The translations under genes were made by a program, and so were the position numbers. From positions 1 to 64,000 of the forward strand of contig CAQUUC010000003.1 in the NCBI GenBank assembly GCA_948896235.1: DNA of 64,000 nucleotides. Direction: 5' to 3'. The DNA is from an uncultured Clostridia bacterium. GTDB lineage: Bacteria; Bacillota; Clostridia; TANB77; CAG-508. Shown in pieces: positions 26,514 to 35,037 of this stretch. Below the pieces are notes generated by a model. That model was not told where the DNA came from and did no database searches. It saw nothing but the letters and a program-made list of their open reading frames with translations. Numbering within the stretch: position 1 is the stretch's first letter; every line of letters starts with the position of its first letter.

Positions 26514-27347
26514 ACAGTATCCCCAACAGTTCCTGTAACTCCAGATTTCAAACACACAACTGGACGTATTCCATTTGTTCCTCCGTGAACTTACAAAGGT
26601 AGAACTGATTCCCGAATAACGGCAAACCCAAAGCTCGTAACCAGTGTTCCACCAACAATCATTTGCTAAAAAGTATCCTCCCACTGCTCCTACACTTGGA
26701 TTAGCTAAAACATATAAACCTGTTGAATCACTAAGTTTAAAAGTTCTGTATTGTGTAAGATTAGCAAAATCTATTTGTGTTCCAGAAGTTTTAGGATTTG
26801 CATTCCAACTTGCCTCAAACATCTCCGTTGTTGGAGAACCAATTGCATTCAAAGCACCTCTTCCACTTGCAAAACCTGACCATATTTGTTCGTTTTTAAG
26901 AAGAACTTCTGCATCAGTGCTTGAAGTACCACTGTTAAATCCTACCGCATATTCATAACCTGCACTTGATGAACCAGTTATCAAGCCTGAATTAGTAGGG
27001 AATAACGAACTATCTAAGCATTCGCTCATTATTATATATACATTATTTCCGTCATTATAAAACACTTTCCAATCATTTAATGTTACATTTTCATTATTAT
27101 TATTTTTTACTGTTACACTATAATTTATTGTTTTTCCATAGTCACTAGGTGTAATCTGACTTACTAATGTTGGTTTGCTTGATGTCTTATTTCCTCCTAG
27201 TATATTTTTAATAGTGTTATCTAAATTATCTATGTATTCTTTTTCTTGATTTTGTGCATCTGTATAATTTTTTACTGCTAATTTTGCTGTTTGGAATAAT
27301 CCACCTTCTCCTAATGTTAAATTTATTGTTACTCCTGCTAGAATAAT
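26514..27347 (-). pseudogene. Pseudopilin-like surface protein lacking its 5' end
   Basis: Open in one frame from 27347 (IILAGVTINLTLGEGGLFQT) downward. This begins in the middle of the N-terminal pilin helix; the leader and first half of the helix are absent and an in-frame TAA precedes it. An exported domain follows (DWKVFYNDGNNVYIIM, GGYFLANDCWWNTGYELWV). CGG at 26583-26585 breaks the frame just before the family end. Skipping the C gives VSSGGTNGIRPVVCLKSGVT and a stop at 26514. 5' truncation at the prophage boundary suggests that insertion split the gene. Confidence 0.7.
26583..26585 (-). other. CGG +1 recoding site in pilin remnant
   Basis: CGG between TCA and AGG. Skipping the C gives TCA GGA GGA ACA and reaches the GIRPVV-type C-terminal motif of this surface family. 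Confidence 0.6.
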
Positions 27348-27371
27348 TTATTGAAAAATTGCAATTTTTCG
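27348..27371. other. Candidate prophage-host junction with 18-bp palindrome
   Basis: Pilin-like coding sequence stops at about 27347 and is directly followed by the perfect palindrome GAAAAATTGCAATTTTTC (27353-27370). This may be an attachment-site half or recombinase arm. The second att copy would lie beyond the window. Confidence 0.45.
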
Positions 27372-27430
27372 TTTTCTGTTGATATTACTTGTATTTGTTG
27401 ATATAACTGGCTTTTGCTTGTTTTTATAAG

Positions 27431-27450
27431 ACCTTTTAAAACCTTTTAAA
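27431..27450. repeat. Tandem 10-mer ACCTTTTAAA x2
   Basis: Two exact copies near the putative attachment site, in a stretch (27372-27491) without a gene. Possibly recombinase arm-type sites. Confidence 0.4.
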
Positions 27451-27491
27451 ACCAGGTTCGTTAATAACAAACTAATAACAATCAATTATTG

Positions 27492-27623
27492 CTATTGTAT
27501 TTTTCTTTTGGCCCAATTATATCCATCAATAACACCTTGCCTATAAACCTTATTTGTATATCTCTTAAAGATGCAGCATATTATTTTTTCAAACATATTC
27601 AATTCTGATAAATATTTTTTCAT
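27492..27623 (-). CDS. 43-aa basic phage protein
   Basis: ATG at 27621-27623 with AGGAGG upstream. MKKYLSELNMFEKIICCIFK, ending GYNWAKRKIQ. Two adjacent Cys and basic residues; function unknown. Confidence 0.55.
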   Translation of the reverse strand: MKKYLSELNMFEKIICCIFKRYTNKVYRQGVIDGYNWAKRKIQ

Positions 27624-27694
27624 AAATATACCTCCTTTTTAGAGATATCTCTTATCATATATTTTACCATTTTATGTAAATAAAAATAACTATG

Positions 27695-27889
27695 CTAGCT
27701 GTTAGGTATGTCTAGGTCTTTTACTAGACTATCAATGTATTCCTCTTCTTTATTTTTCGACATTATTCTACAATTTTCAACATACTTTTCTCTTTCATCT
27801 ATATAGAGTCTCAATCCATTATAATCTTTTCTTTCCATATACCATTTAACTTTTTTTATTATCTCTTTGCATAATTTTAATTCATCCAT
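27695..27889 (-). CDS. 64-aa acidic/basic helical phage protein
   Basis: Reads MDELKLCKEIIKKVKWYMER and ends DSLVKDLDIPNS. Weak GGTGAT site. Predicted mostly helical; no family recognised. Divergent from the regulator at 28011. Confidence 0.5.
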   Translation of the reverse strand: MDELKLCKEIIKKVKWYMERKDYNGLRLYIDEREKYVENCRIMSKNKEEEYIDSLVKDLDIPNS

Positions 27890-28010
27890 AATATCACCAA
27901 TTGAATTATATCAAAAACACCTTAACTCTGCAATAACTATTTCAAGTGTATCTTAAAGCAAAAGGAGTTAAAATATAAATGCGTTCATTGTAAAATAGAT
28001 ATTGGAAAGG

Positions 28011-28244
28011 ATGGTGAGAAACTTGGTATATGTAAGAATAAAAGAAATACTAAAAGAAGAAAACAAAACAAAGTATTGGTTCGTAAAACAAATGGAAGGA
28101 GGTTATCAAGCTATTAGTCACCTAATGGACAATAAAACAACTGCTATTCATTTTGAAACATTAGAAAAAGTATGCAAAATTTTAAATCGTGAACCTGGAG
28201 ATGTTATAGTCTTAAAAAGGAAGGGAAAAGTGAAAAATGAGTAA
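28011..28244 (+). CDS. Cro/C1-type phage regulator
   Basis: About 77 residues; start uncertain (TTG 28002, ATG 28011 or GTG 28014). Helix-turn-helix features: RIKEILKEENKTKYWFVKQM, YQAISHLMDN, ETLEKVCKILNREPGDVIVL. Likely transcriptional regulator on the plus strand, opposite to the phage late genes. Its end overlaps the next gene by 8 bp. Confidence 0.75.
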   Translation: MVRNLVYVRIKEILKEENKTKYWFVKQMEGGYQAISHLMDNKTTAIHFETLEKVCKILNREPGDVIVLKRKGKVKNE

Positions 28245-28638
28245 ATTAATGAATCAATACAATGAATTAAAAAAAGAAGATGCATCTTGCATTTATTTAT
28301 TTAGAGTCGGAATTTTCTATAACATTTTAAATGCAGATGCAAAGATTATCAATGAGAAACTTGGTTTGAAAATAACAGATTTAGGACCTAATATTTTCAA
28401 ATGTGGATTTCCAGTTTCCCAGTTAGACAAATATATCATACTACTAAATAAAATGAAAATAAAGTACAAAATAATAGATAATTTGCCTAATTCTACTAAT
28501 ATCAATGAATATATGAAAAATGTAGAAATAAAAAAAATTTTGAATAAAATTGATGGACTAGACATGAATAACACTACATTCCAACAAGCATTTAATATTC
28601 TGTTGGATCTACAACATAAAATTAAAGAATTAAAGTAG
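28237..28638 (+). CDS. MutS domain I-like small phage protein
   Basis: 133 residues. The front resembles the mismatch-binding N-terminal domain of MutS: MNQYNELKKEDASCIYLFRV, then a GIFYNILNADAKI segment, LGLKIT, and CGFPVSQLDKYI. The mismatch-reading Phe-x-Glu is not intact (FRVGIFYN). It lacks the ATPase, clamp and lever domains. MutS-like accessory genes have been described near some DGRs; a link to the DGR 2.4 kb away is inference. Overlaps the regulator (ATGAGTAA). Confidence 0.6.
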   Translation: MSKLMNQYNELKKEDASCIYLFRVGIFYNILNADAKIINEKLGLKITDLGPNIFKCGFPVSQLDKYIILLNKMKIKYKIIDNLPNSTNINEYMKNVEIKKILNKIDGLDMNNTTFQQAFNILLDLQHKIKELK

Positions 28639-28659
28639 GAGAGCATAACTCCCCTACTT
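28633..28659 (+). terminator. Terminator after the plus-strand pair
   Basis: AAGTAGG and CCTACTT arms with inner GAG/CTC, then a T-rich run. The stop codon lies in the stem. Confidence 0.7.
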
Positions 28660-28743
28660 AACTTTTGAATTTTTGTTACATTTTGTATCATTTTTTGTAA
28701 ACTTTTATGTTTTTTTGTTATAAGTTTTATAAAATTTGTTATA

Positions 28744-29757
28744 TTATCTTAATTTTGCATTAACAATACTTTGAATTGCAGAATAGTCGTATCCTGCAGC
28801 TTGTAATCTGCTTTTTCTTTCTGCACCATTTCCCCAGTTACCTCTTATAACTTCATTTGCAATTGTTTCATTTGACTTCCTATTTGAATTATGGTTAGAA
28901 GATGCACCTATTTTTTTGTTTACTATATTTTGGACTACACTATAATCATATCCCGCTGCAGTTAATCTATTTTTACGATCTGCTCCATTACCCCAAGCAC
29001 CATTTATAACTTCTTGTGCAATAGTTTCGTTTGACTTTAATATTGGTTTTGGAGTAGAAGATCCACCGCCTAACTTTTTATTAACAATACTTTGTATCGT
29101 AGAATAATTATAACCTGCTTGTGTTAAACGATTCTTTCTATCTTCTCCGTTTCCCCATTTTCCTGCAATTACTTCATTTGCAATAGTTTCATTTGACTTG
29201 TTTTCTGAGCTTGGTGTTGATGGTTTAGGCTCGACTTTTCCATCAAGTTGAGCGTTAACAGTGTCAGCTAGTTCTTGAAATCTACTTTGTAAGTATTTAC
29301 CTGGACAGCTTGTGTTTGCAAACATATTGTGCCTTGTTAAACTTCCGTTAGGAGTTCCATCATATACTAGTCTAAAGTTGTGCCTTCTGCAAACATCCAC
29401 TGCTAATTTAACTAGAGAATTCCAAGCTTTATCAGATATCTTCCAATCTCCACCATATTCACAATTTGAAACTTCAACTGTAATAGCTTGATTATCATTA
29501 GATCTTGAACTCGAAGTATATGCTCTATCTTCTTCATAAACATTACATACTATATCTCCATCATTTCCTATACAATAATTTGCAGATGCAATTCTATGTG
29601 GTTTTTGAAATATATTTACAGCACATTGTTTACCAGTTAAAATACCAGCCATAATATGTGGAGTAAATTTACAAATTTTATGCCCATTTCTTCCTTTTTG
29701 ATAATTATTTGAATGAGCAATATAAGCACCTTGTGCTAAACTTGACATTGTTCCCAT
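28744..29757 (-). CDS. Endolysin: amidase domain plus three CW_7-type repeats
   Basis: 337 residues. The N-terminal N-acetylmuramoyl-L-alanine amidase (PGRP/Amidase_2 type) has zinc-ligand candidates in HSNNYQ and TRHNMFANTSCPGK. Three C-terminal repeats of about 40 residues begin SNETIANEVI or SNETIAQEVI and carry GxWGNGxxRKxRL, the Cpl-7/CW_7 wall-binding repeat. It cleaves peptidoglycan at lysis. Directly follows a 27-codon gene and the holin genes. Confidence 0.92.
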   Translation of the reverse strand: MGTMSSLAQGAYIAHSNNYQKGRNGHKICKFTPHIMAGILTGKQCAVNIFQKPHRIASANYCIGNDGDIVCNVYEEDRAYTSSSRSNDNQAITVEVSNCEYGGDWKISDKAWNSLVKLAVDVCRRHNFRLVYDGTPNGSLTRHNMFANTSCPGKYLQSRFQELADTVNAQLDGKVEPKPSTPSSENKSNETIANEVIAGKWGNGEDRKNRLTQAGYNYSTIQSIVNKKLGGGSSTPKPILKSNETIAQEVINGAWGNGADRKNRLTAAGYDYSVVQNIVNKKIGASSNHNSNRKSNETIANEVIRGNWGNGAERKSRLQAAGYDYSAIQSIVNAKLR

Positions 29758-29840
29758 TATTCTTCCCCCTCCTCTTTTCCATTTGATAATTCTTTGTCCA
29801 TCTCTTCAGTTAATTTAATTTCATCTTTGTTTTCTTCCAT
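29757..29840 (-). CDS. 27-aa acidic peptide between holin and endolysin
   Basis: ATG at 29838-29840 with AGGAGG. MEENKDEIKLTEEMDKELSN then GKEEGEE. The stop overlaps the endolysin start (TAATG), suggesting translational coupling. Function unknown. Confidence 0.45.
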   Translation of the reverse strand: MEENKDEIKLTEEMDKELSNGKEEGEE

Positions 29841-29932
29841 AACGAGACCTCCTTATAAAAAATTAATACTGGAAGATTTTTTTATTTTCTTCCAGTATTT
29901 TTAAATTACAAGAATTTATTTCTTGTATTAAA

Positions 29933-30187
29933 TTATTTGTTTTTTGCGTCATATGCTACAACAGCTGTTCCAACTCCACCAACTGCGGTTATAACTGCAG
30001 TTATAACACCATTGATATCAAGATTTTCAATATGTATTAAGCAACCTATTACAGATGCTATTGCTATAATTATAATATTTTGAATAGTAACTGGTAAAGT
30101 ATAATTCCATCCAAAGTGCTTTGACACTTTACCTGCAATATAAGTAAATAGAGTTGTTACAACATATACTAAAAATTGTACTGTCAT
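29933..30187 (-). CDS. Phage holin
   Basis: 84 residues with two or three hydrophobic segments (LVYVVTTLFTYIAG; IQNIIIIAIASVIGCLIHI; ITAVITAVGGVGTAVVAY) and a charged C-terminus (DAKNK). Size, topology and place before the amidase fit a holin that releases the endolysin. Confidence 0.8.
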   Translation of the reverse strand: MTVQFLVYVVTTLFTYIAGKVSKHFGWNYTLPVTIQNIIIIAIASVIGCLIHIENLDINGVITAVITAVGGVGTAVVAYDAKNK

Positions 30188-30204
30188 TGTATTTTCCCCC
30201 TTTC

Positions 30205-30522
30205 TTAAATAAAATCTTTTAGTCCTAATTTTATGGCTATAAATGTGAGTATTATTCCCCCAAAAAAAGCAAGTATCATATTTCTAACTTGCTTTTTAGT
30301 TTCTTCATAATCTTTTAATGGTTTTTCTTCAACCGTTTTCAATCTACTATTCATGTCATTTACATCTTCCCTAGTTGCTTTGGTTTCCATTGCAATTTCT
30401 TTTACTGCAACAGTTAATTCTTTTATTTCTCCTATATCGTTCTCCATTTTGTCTATTCTATGATGAGCAGATTTAACACTTTGATTATTTTCAATTATCA
30501 TTTGCATATATTTTTCATCCAT
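30205..30522 (-). CDS. XhlA-like holin-associated membrane protein
   Basis: 105 residues. Amphipathic coiled-coil-like N-terminal part (HHRIDKMENDIGEIKELTVA) and one C-terminal helix (ILAFFGGIILTFIAIKLGL). Same layout as hemolysin XhlA of PBSX, which acts with the holin. Between tail genes and holin. Confidence 0.75.
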   Translation of the reverse strand: MDEKYMQMIIENNQSVKSAHHRIDKMENDIGEIKELTVAVKEIAMETKATREDVNDMNSRLKTVEEKPLKDYEETKKQVRNMILAFFGGIILTFIAIKLGLKDFI

Positions 30523-30525
30523 ATA

Positions 30526-31038
30526 TTAGACCTCCTTATCTTTTGTTGGCCATATTACATTATAAGGAAATCCCTCTTGCTTTGTTATATCTCGTAATTC
30601 TTGTCTATACTTTGCCGTTTTTCCATTACAAATATTAGAAAAACCTTCAAAGAATTGTTTTAAACTATTTATAATATTTGTCATTGACAAGTCTGTTGGA
30701 AATTTTAATCCTAATCTATCAATACACATTTCTTTATCTGTTTCAGCTAATAGTTCATTTCTTTTTGCTCTTACTTCTTCAGCTAAGTCACTATATTCTT
30801 TTTCCTTTGCAAATTTTAACCATTTTTCATAGTTCTTTTCAACTTCTTCTGACAAGTTTTCTCTATGATTTGTACTAATTTTATACATATCATATACATA
30901 TTTTGTTGTCTTTTCTTCACTATCTAGTTGTGACTCTTCTTTTTCTACAATATTGTCAAAAAAAAGAACGGTACATTTTCCGTTCTCAACTTCATTAATT
31001 TCAAATTTATTTGGCTTTATTGTACTTTCTATTTGCAT
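30526..31038 (-). CDS. Tail fibre assembly chaperone-like protein
   Basis: 170 residues. The C-terminal pattern RAKRNELLAETDKEM.., KYRQELRDITKQ and FPYNVIWPTK matches the tail-fibre assembly family. It overlaps the reverse transcriptase 3' end by 32 bp. Probably helps fold or attach the DGR-varied fibre. Confidence 0.7.
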   Translation of the reverse strand: MQIESTIKPNKFEINEVENGKCTVLFFDNIVEKEESQLDSEEKTTKYVYDMYKISTNHRENLSEEVEKNYEKWLKFAKEKEYSDLAEEVRAKRNELLAETDKEMCIDRLGLKFPTDLSMTNIINSLKQFFEGFSNICNGKTAKYRQELRDITKQEGFPYNVIWPTKDKEV

Positions 31039-32063
31039 AACTGACCACTCCTTTTAATTTATTTATATTTATATACGGTTTAATATATTTTTGAGTAAAT
31101 CTGTAGCTATTACAATGTTTAAGCCAACCGTAATAACTTATCATTGCTGATGCATCTTTTAAGGTTACTTTTTTTCTTTTATATATTCTTTTTGCTCTTC
31201 TCTTTATTCTTAAGAAATTACCTCGTCTTAATGTAGTATATCCTCTGTAAAATCGGTACCCTATAAAATCTACTGGTCTTGAATCCACTTTGAATAACTG
31301 CCAATTTTCCTTTAATGTTAATTTTTCTTTTTTTAAATATTCTTCTATTTTTTCTTTTATTTTTCTTAATTCTTTTTTGTTCCTATGAAAAAGAAGCATA
31401 TCATCCATATACCTTATATAGTATGGAACTTTTAATTGTTCTTTTATATAATGGTCCAATTCTTGCAAATAAAAATTTGCAAACCATTGACTTGTATAGT
31501 TGCCGGATAGGAAGTCCTGCTTCTGAGCTATCTATTATTTTATCTATTAAATCTAATGTATCTCTATCCTTAATAACTTTCATAAATTTTCTTTTCATAG
31601 TTTCTTTATCTATTGATGGATAGAATTTCTTTACATCTAGTTTAAGAGCATATTTAGTGTTTTTCCTGTCTCTTACTAATATTTTCTTTATGTATTTTGC
31701 ACCATAATGTATACCTCTTTTTGGGATAGAAGCACAAGTGTAATCATATAATCCCTTTTCTATTATTGTTTGTATTTGCTGCATTAAACACCAGTGTACG
31801 ATTTGATCTGGATAAAACTGAGGTTTATATATTATTCTTTCTTTTTTTCGTACACCATCATGAATTAGCATTTTTACATATGGACTAGGTTTATATGTTT
31901 TATTTACAAGCATAGAATATATTTCATTAACATAGAAATTCATATTTTCTAATACTTTTATAACACCTTTTCTTTGCTTTTTTCCTTTAGATGCATTTAA
32001 AATAGCTTGTCTTATATTTTCTTTTTTTGTAATTTTTTCGTATATATTTCCTGCTCTTTTCAC
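31007..32063 (-). CDS. DGR reverse transcriptase, needs +1 shift at CGG 31503-31505
   Basis: About 351 residues after one shift. The N-terminal half has CASIPKRGIHYGAKYIKKIL and the first palm Asp in ALKLDVKKFYPSID. Frame 0 leaves the family at ATC CGG CAA. Skipping the C gives GLPIGNYTSQWFANFYLQEL, the diagnostic DGR RT motif, then the active site YIRYMDDMLLF. Copies TR RNA into adenine-mutated cDNA that replaces VR. The family motif lies exactly at the break, so without recoding there is no active enzyme. Confidence 0.9.
31503..31505 (-). other. CGG +1 recoding site in DGR reverse transcriptase
   Basis: CGG between ATC and CAA. Skipping the C gives ATC GGC AAC TAT ACA AGT CAA (I-G-N-Y-T-S-Q), a strongly conserved RT motif. 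Confidence 0.75.
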
Positions 32064-32200
32064 ATTTCCCCCTGGTATTCTTATTTTTGTCTATCGGCTT
32101 TTCGCTTAAGAGAAGCTACTAGGTCAATCCAGTTTCGACATTATTTTTAGCAAGCGCTATGGAAAATGATGTGTAATGATTATCATAATTAAAATAAGTA

Positions 32201-32305
32201 GGCGAGCCCCGTAATTCCAGTTCGAATTGCCTGAACCATTGTTCAAATTCCAATAGAAGAACCCATCGTTAGCGCCATTGTTGAAATTACCCCCAACGAA
32301 CGCTA
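32201..32305 (-). repeat. DGR template repeat (TR)
   Basis: 105-bp repeat aligned to VR at an offset of 260 bp without gaps. On the coding strand it reads GGNFNNGANDGFFYW and LNNGSGNSNWNYGARL, dense in AAC/AAT codons. It has 25 adenines in this span. 32306-32410 and 32064-32200 have no gene and probably belong to the TR RNA. Confidence 0.95.
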
Positions 32306-32410
32306 AAAGTCAAAAGGTACAATTACGGGATCGCACACACCAAATCCCCTGCAGATATTATATATACTTCTTAAAAAAATATTAACTATTCTGTATTTGA
32401 GTTATTTTAT

Positions 32411-32432
32411 ATGGGAGGCTGGCCGCCCCCAT
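32411..32432. other. Hairpin downstream of VR (DGR target-recognition candidate)
   Basis: ATGGG-A-GGC, loop TGGCC, GCC-CCCAT: an 8-bp stem with one bulged A, 28 bp beyond the VR 3' edge and just after the target gene stop. No T-run follows on the minus strand, so it is unlikely to be a terminator. DGRs often carry such a hairpin. Confidence 0.6.
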
Positions 32433-32443
32433 ACCCCCGCTTT

Positions 32444-34249
32444 TTACTGGTATTTAAGAAGGCGAGCCCCGCAACGCCAGTACGAATAGCCTGAACCAGA
32501 GCTCAAAGCCCAAGAGAAGAACCCATCGCCAGCGCCAGCGTGGAAAGTACCCCCAACGAACGCTATTCTATTTCCTTCTGCACACCAGTAATAGTCGCAT
32601 GTTCCAGTTCCACTACTTCCATTTGCTTCAGTAGGTAACGCAACTTCTGGATTATTTTCATCATATCCTAACTTGCTTGGATATACACTTGTTGTTTCTA
32701 AGTTTGTATATCCTATTGCTTTGTAAGGTGCTGCAAATTTATCTGATGCATATTGACTAGGATCATCACAAATATATGCAACATAATCTTTTATATTAAG
32801 ACCATCTATTGCTGTCCACATATTGCTAAATACATTTTCAATACCTCTGTAAGTCATAGAATGACATCCATCATTATTTGAAGTACCTGATTTCATTCCT
32901 AATTCATCGCATTGACCTGACTTCTGTCCTATTCCCCATAATGCATTACCCACAGCAATGTTTACTGCTGCACCATCAAAGTAAACTGCTTTTCCTGTTA
33001 TGCTTCCGTTAGAATACTCCTCAATTCTAGTAATTGTTCTTTCAGATGCTACAGAATCATTCCAAGCATCCGTTGCACCAATAGAGACATTTCTTCCAAC
33101 ATACATATTATTTGAGTTTGCAACAATTATTCTATTTACATTGTTTTCAGCTATCAATGCTTTTTGATTAAACCACTCAGATACACCTCTACCAAGTTTA
33201 CTTTGTGAATTATAATCTGCATATTCTACTAAATATAATAATTGTAATATAAAATATCTAGTATCCATTTGGCAGAATTCATCTCCAACAGCTTTAGCCA
33301 ATGTTCTAAATGCTGATATTGTTTTATTGTATGCTGGTATTGTTCCGCTATAACTATGTGCTACACCATCTGCATCTACAGATATACCATATCTACCTAC
33401 AGAAAATTCTTTACTATGTTTATATCCTGCTCTATTGTAGTCAGCTATATAAATATACTCATAATCGCCTTTAACTTCTCTTTTATACCAAAACTCTGGT
33501 ATTCTTGTTAACACTTCCCCATTACTTCCATCAAAAGCAAATCCTGGTTCTCCAATATATGCAGTTATCTTTTTGTTAGTAGTATCATAATTATAAGTAA
33601 TAATATCTGACCAAGGATATAGATTATCAAAATCATTTTGAACATCATCACCATTCTTTGTAGCATTTGCCACAAGCCCTATATTATCACAAATTCTTTC
33701 CCATTTTGAAACAACATTGTCTACTATCTTTCTTCTTATACCATAATTTTTACCTACAAATTCCCTTGCTTCTGTTATAGCATCTTGTAGTTGCTTTTCA
33801 GTAACATAAATCTCATTAGAATCTAGTGTTATTGTTACATTACTTGCATTATCTACAACTACATTTATCTTTATATGTTTTTCTATTTTTTCAGCAATTG
33901 AATTGTTTATATATTCTGCATTAGCTCCTGCATTTGCATAAGCATATAAAACCTTTGCTTTTGTATCTGGATCTATTGCAAATAATCCAATTTCTCTAAA
34001 ATTGAAAGCATTTTTTGCATCCGTATTCTTAAAAATAAAAGATACACTTGCTTGTGTACCATTAGTTATTTCTACTTTTGAAATTTCACATTCTAACACT
34101 TTTGTTGTTAATGATGTTTTGTCTGCTGCATTCCCTGTTAGTGCTCCGCTACCTATTTCTGCATGGTCAAATTGTATCTTTTTGCCTTGCAATGTTTTTG
34201 CTGCAAGTAAGGCTCCTTGTTTTGTAATATACACTTTTTCAAAACCCAT
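32444..34249 (-). CDS. DGR-diversified tail fibre/receptor-binding protein
   Basis: 601 residues. The N-terminal tail-collar-like part starts MGFEKVYITKQGALLAAKTL. The C-terminal formylglycine-enzyme/C-type-lectin fold ends GGTFHAGAGDGFFSW.., WRCGARLLKYQ. VR encodes the last lectin strands: 12 of its residues differ from those templated by TR. Likely binds host surface ligands at the tail tip. Overlaps the upstream baseplate gene by one base. Confidence 0.9.
   Translation of the reverse strand: MGFEKVYITKQGALLAAKTLQGKKIQFDHAEIGSGALTGNAADKTSLTTKVLECEISKVEITNGTQASVSFIFKNTDAKNAFNFREIGLFAIDPDTKAKVLYAYANAGANAEYINNSIAEKIEKHIKINVVVDNASNVTITLDSNEIYVTEKQLQDAITEAREFVGKNYGIRRKIVDNVVSKWERICDNIGLVANATKNGDDVQNDFDNLYPWSDIITYNYDTTNKKITAYIGEPGFAFDGSNGEVLTRIPEFWYKREVKGDYEYIYIADYNRAGYKHSKEFSVGRYGISVDADGVAHSYSGTIPAYNKTISAFRTLAKAVGDEFCQMDTRYFILQLLYLVEYADYNSQSKLGRGVSEWFNQKALIAENNVNRIIVANSNNMYVGRNVSIGATDAWNDSVASERTITRIEEYSNGSITGKAVYFDGAAVNIAVGNALWGIGQKSGQCDELGMKSGTSNNDGCHSMTYRGIENVFSNMWTAIDGLNIKDYVAYICDDPSQYASDKFAAPYKAIGYTNLETTSVYPSKLGYDENNPEVALPTEANGSSGTGTCDYYWCAEGNRIAFVGGTFHAGAGDGFFSWALSSGSGYSYWRCGARLLKYQ
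32461..32565 (-). repeat. DGR variable repeat (VR)
   Basis: Differs from TR at 17 positions, each a T on the plus strand of TR (A on the coding strand). No other base is changed. The invariant GC-rich edge at 32461-32471 is the expected initiation (IMH) side. Confidence 0.95.
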
Positions 34250-35037
34250 TATTTTACCTCCTCAATTACTATATAATCTTGATTGATTACATTCAATCCA
34301 ACATTATTATTTTGATTTAATGTGATATTTTCTTGTTTTTCATCTGTTGCTACACTTAAATCCATATAATCTTGTCTAGAAACCTTTAAAGCGGTTTCCG
34401 TATTTAAATCTAGAGTATTATTTTCTATTTTTGAATCTGTATTTGGTTTCAAATCTACATACTCTTTATTTATAACACTTAATCCCATATTATTGTTTTG
34501 ATTTAGTGTTACATTTTCTTTTCTTTCAAATGCTATAGCATTTAAAACTATATAATCTTGCCTTGATATTGCTGCTCCTATAAATTCATTTAGTTTTGTT
34601 TCTAATTCATAATCTAATTTTATATTCGCAGGTATCTGTTTAATTAAATTACTTTTTAGCATCTCTGCTGCTTCGGTATATACTAGATTGATTTTTATAT
34701 TTAATTCATAACCTTTTGTTGTTAATGTATAATTTTCTTCTCCTATTGATTCATTTAATGTATTTATTAGCCATTTTAATGTAAATGGAACTCTATTATT
34801 TATTTTAAACAATATATTCATTCTTCTGGCTTGTATTGTTTCTGCTTTGTATGTTATTCCATATATTTTTTCATATCTGTCTAATCCATACGAATTTGCT
34901 GTTTTTACTATTACTTCTCTTAATACTTTGTCTATTAAATATCTCATATTTTCTATTTCAATATCTTCTGCATCAAATATTTTATTAAATTCAAGTACAT
35001 TTTTTAAATAAGGTGGCATATATTCAACTAATTTCAT
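34249..35037 (-). CDS. Baseplate protein, XkdU/DUF2313-like, with repeat tail
   Basis: 262 residues. N-terminal MKLVEYMPPYLKNVLEFNKI and YGLDRYEKIYGI fit the YmfQ/XkdU family. The last 100 residues are imperfect repeats around RQDY(I/M), ENxTLNQNNNxGL and VINxxY, perhaps linking to the fibre. It follows the baseplate J gene with a 4-bp overlap. Confidence 0.75.
   Translation of the reverse strand: MKLVEYMPPYLKNVLEFNKIFDAEDIEIENMRYLIDKVLREVIVKTANSYGLDRYEKIYGITYKAETIQARRMNILFKINNRVPFTLKWLINTLNESIGEENYTLTTKGYELNIKINLVYTEAAEMLKSNLIKQIPANIKLDYELETKLNEFIGAAISRQDYIVLNAIAFERKENVTLNQNNNMGLSVINKEYVDLKPNTDSKIENNTLDLNTETALKVSRQDYMDLSVATDEKQENITLNQNNNVGLNVINQDYIVIEEVK

Larger units (their letters stand above)
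31007..34249 (-). mobile_element. Diversity-generating retroelement (DGR) cassette
   Basis: Canonical order on the minus strand: target gene with VR at its 3' end, hairpin, TR, reverse transcriptase. VR and TR differ only at template adenines (17 of 17). No Avd gene was recognised next to the RT. Confidence 0.93.

Noticed and set aside
27926..28106. Frame with CVHCKIDIGKDGEKLGIC zinc-ribbon-like string overlapping the phage regulator
   Set aside because: No start codon in that frame after the preceding stop, and it is out of frame with the clear helix-turn-helix gene.
30526..31038. Avd accessory protein of the DGR
   Set aside because: The gene next to the RT shows the tail-fibre assembly pattern (KYRQELRDITKQ, FPYNVIWPTK), not a four-helix Avd.
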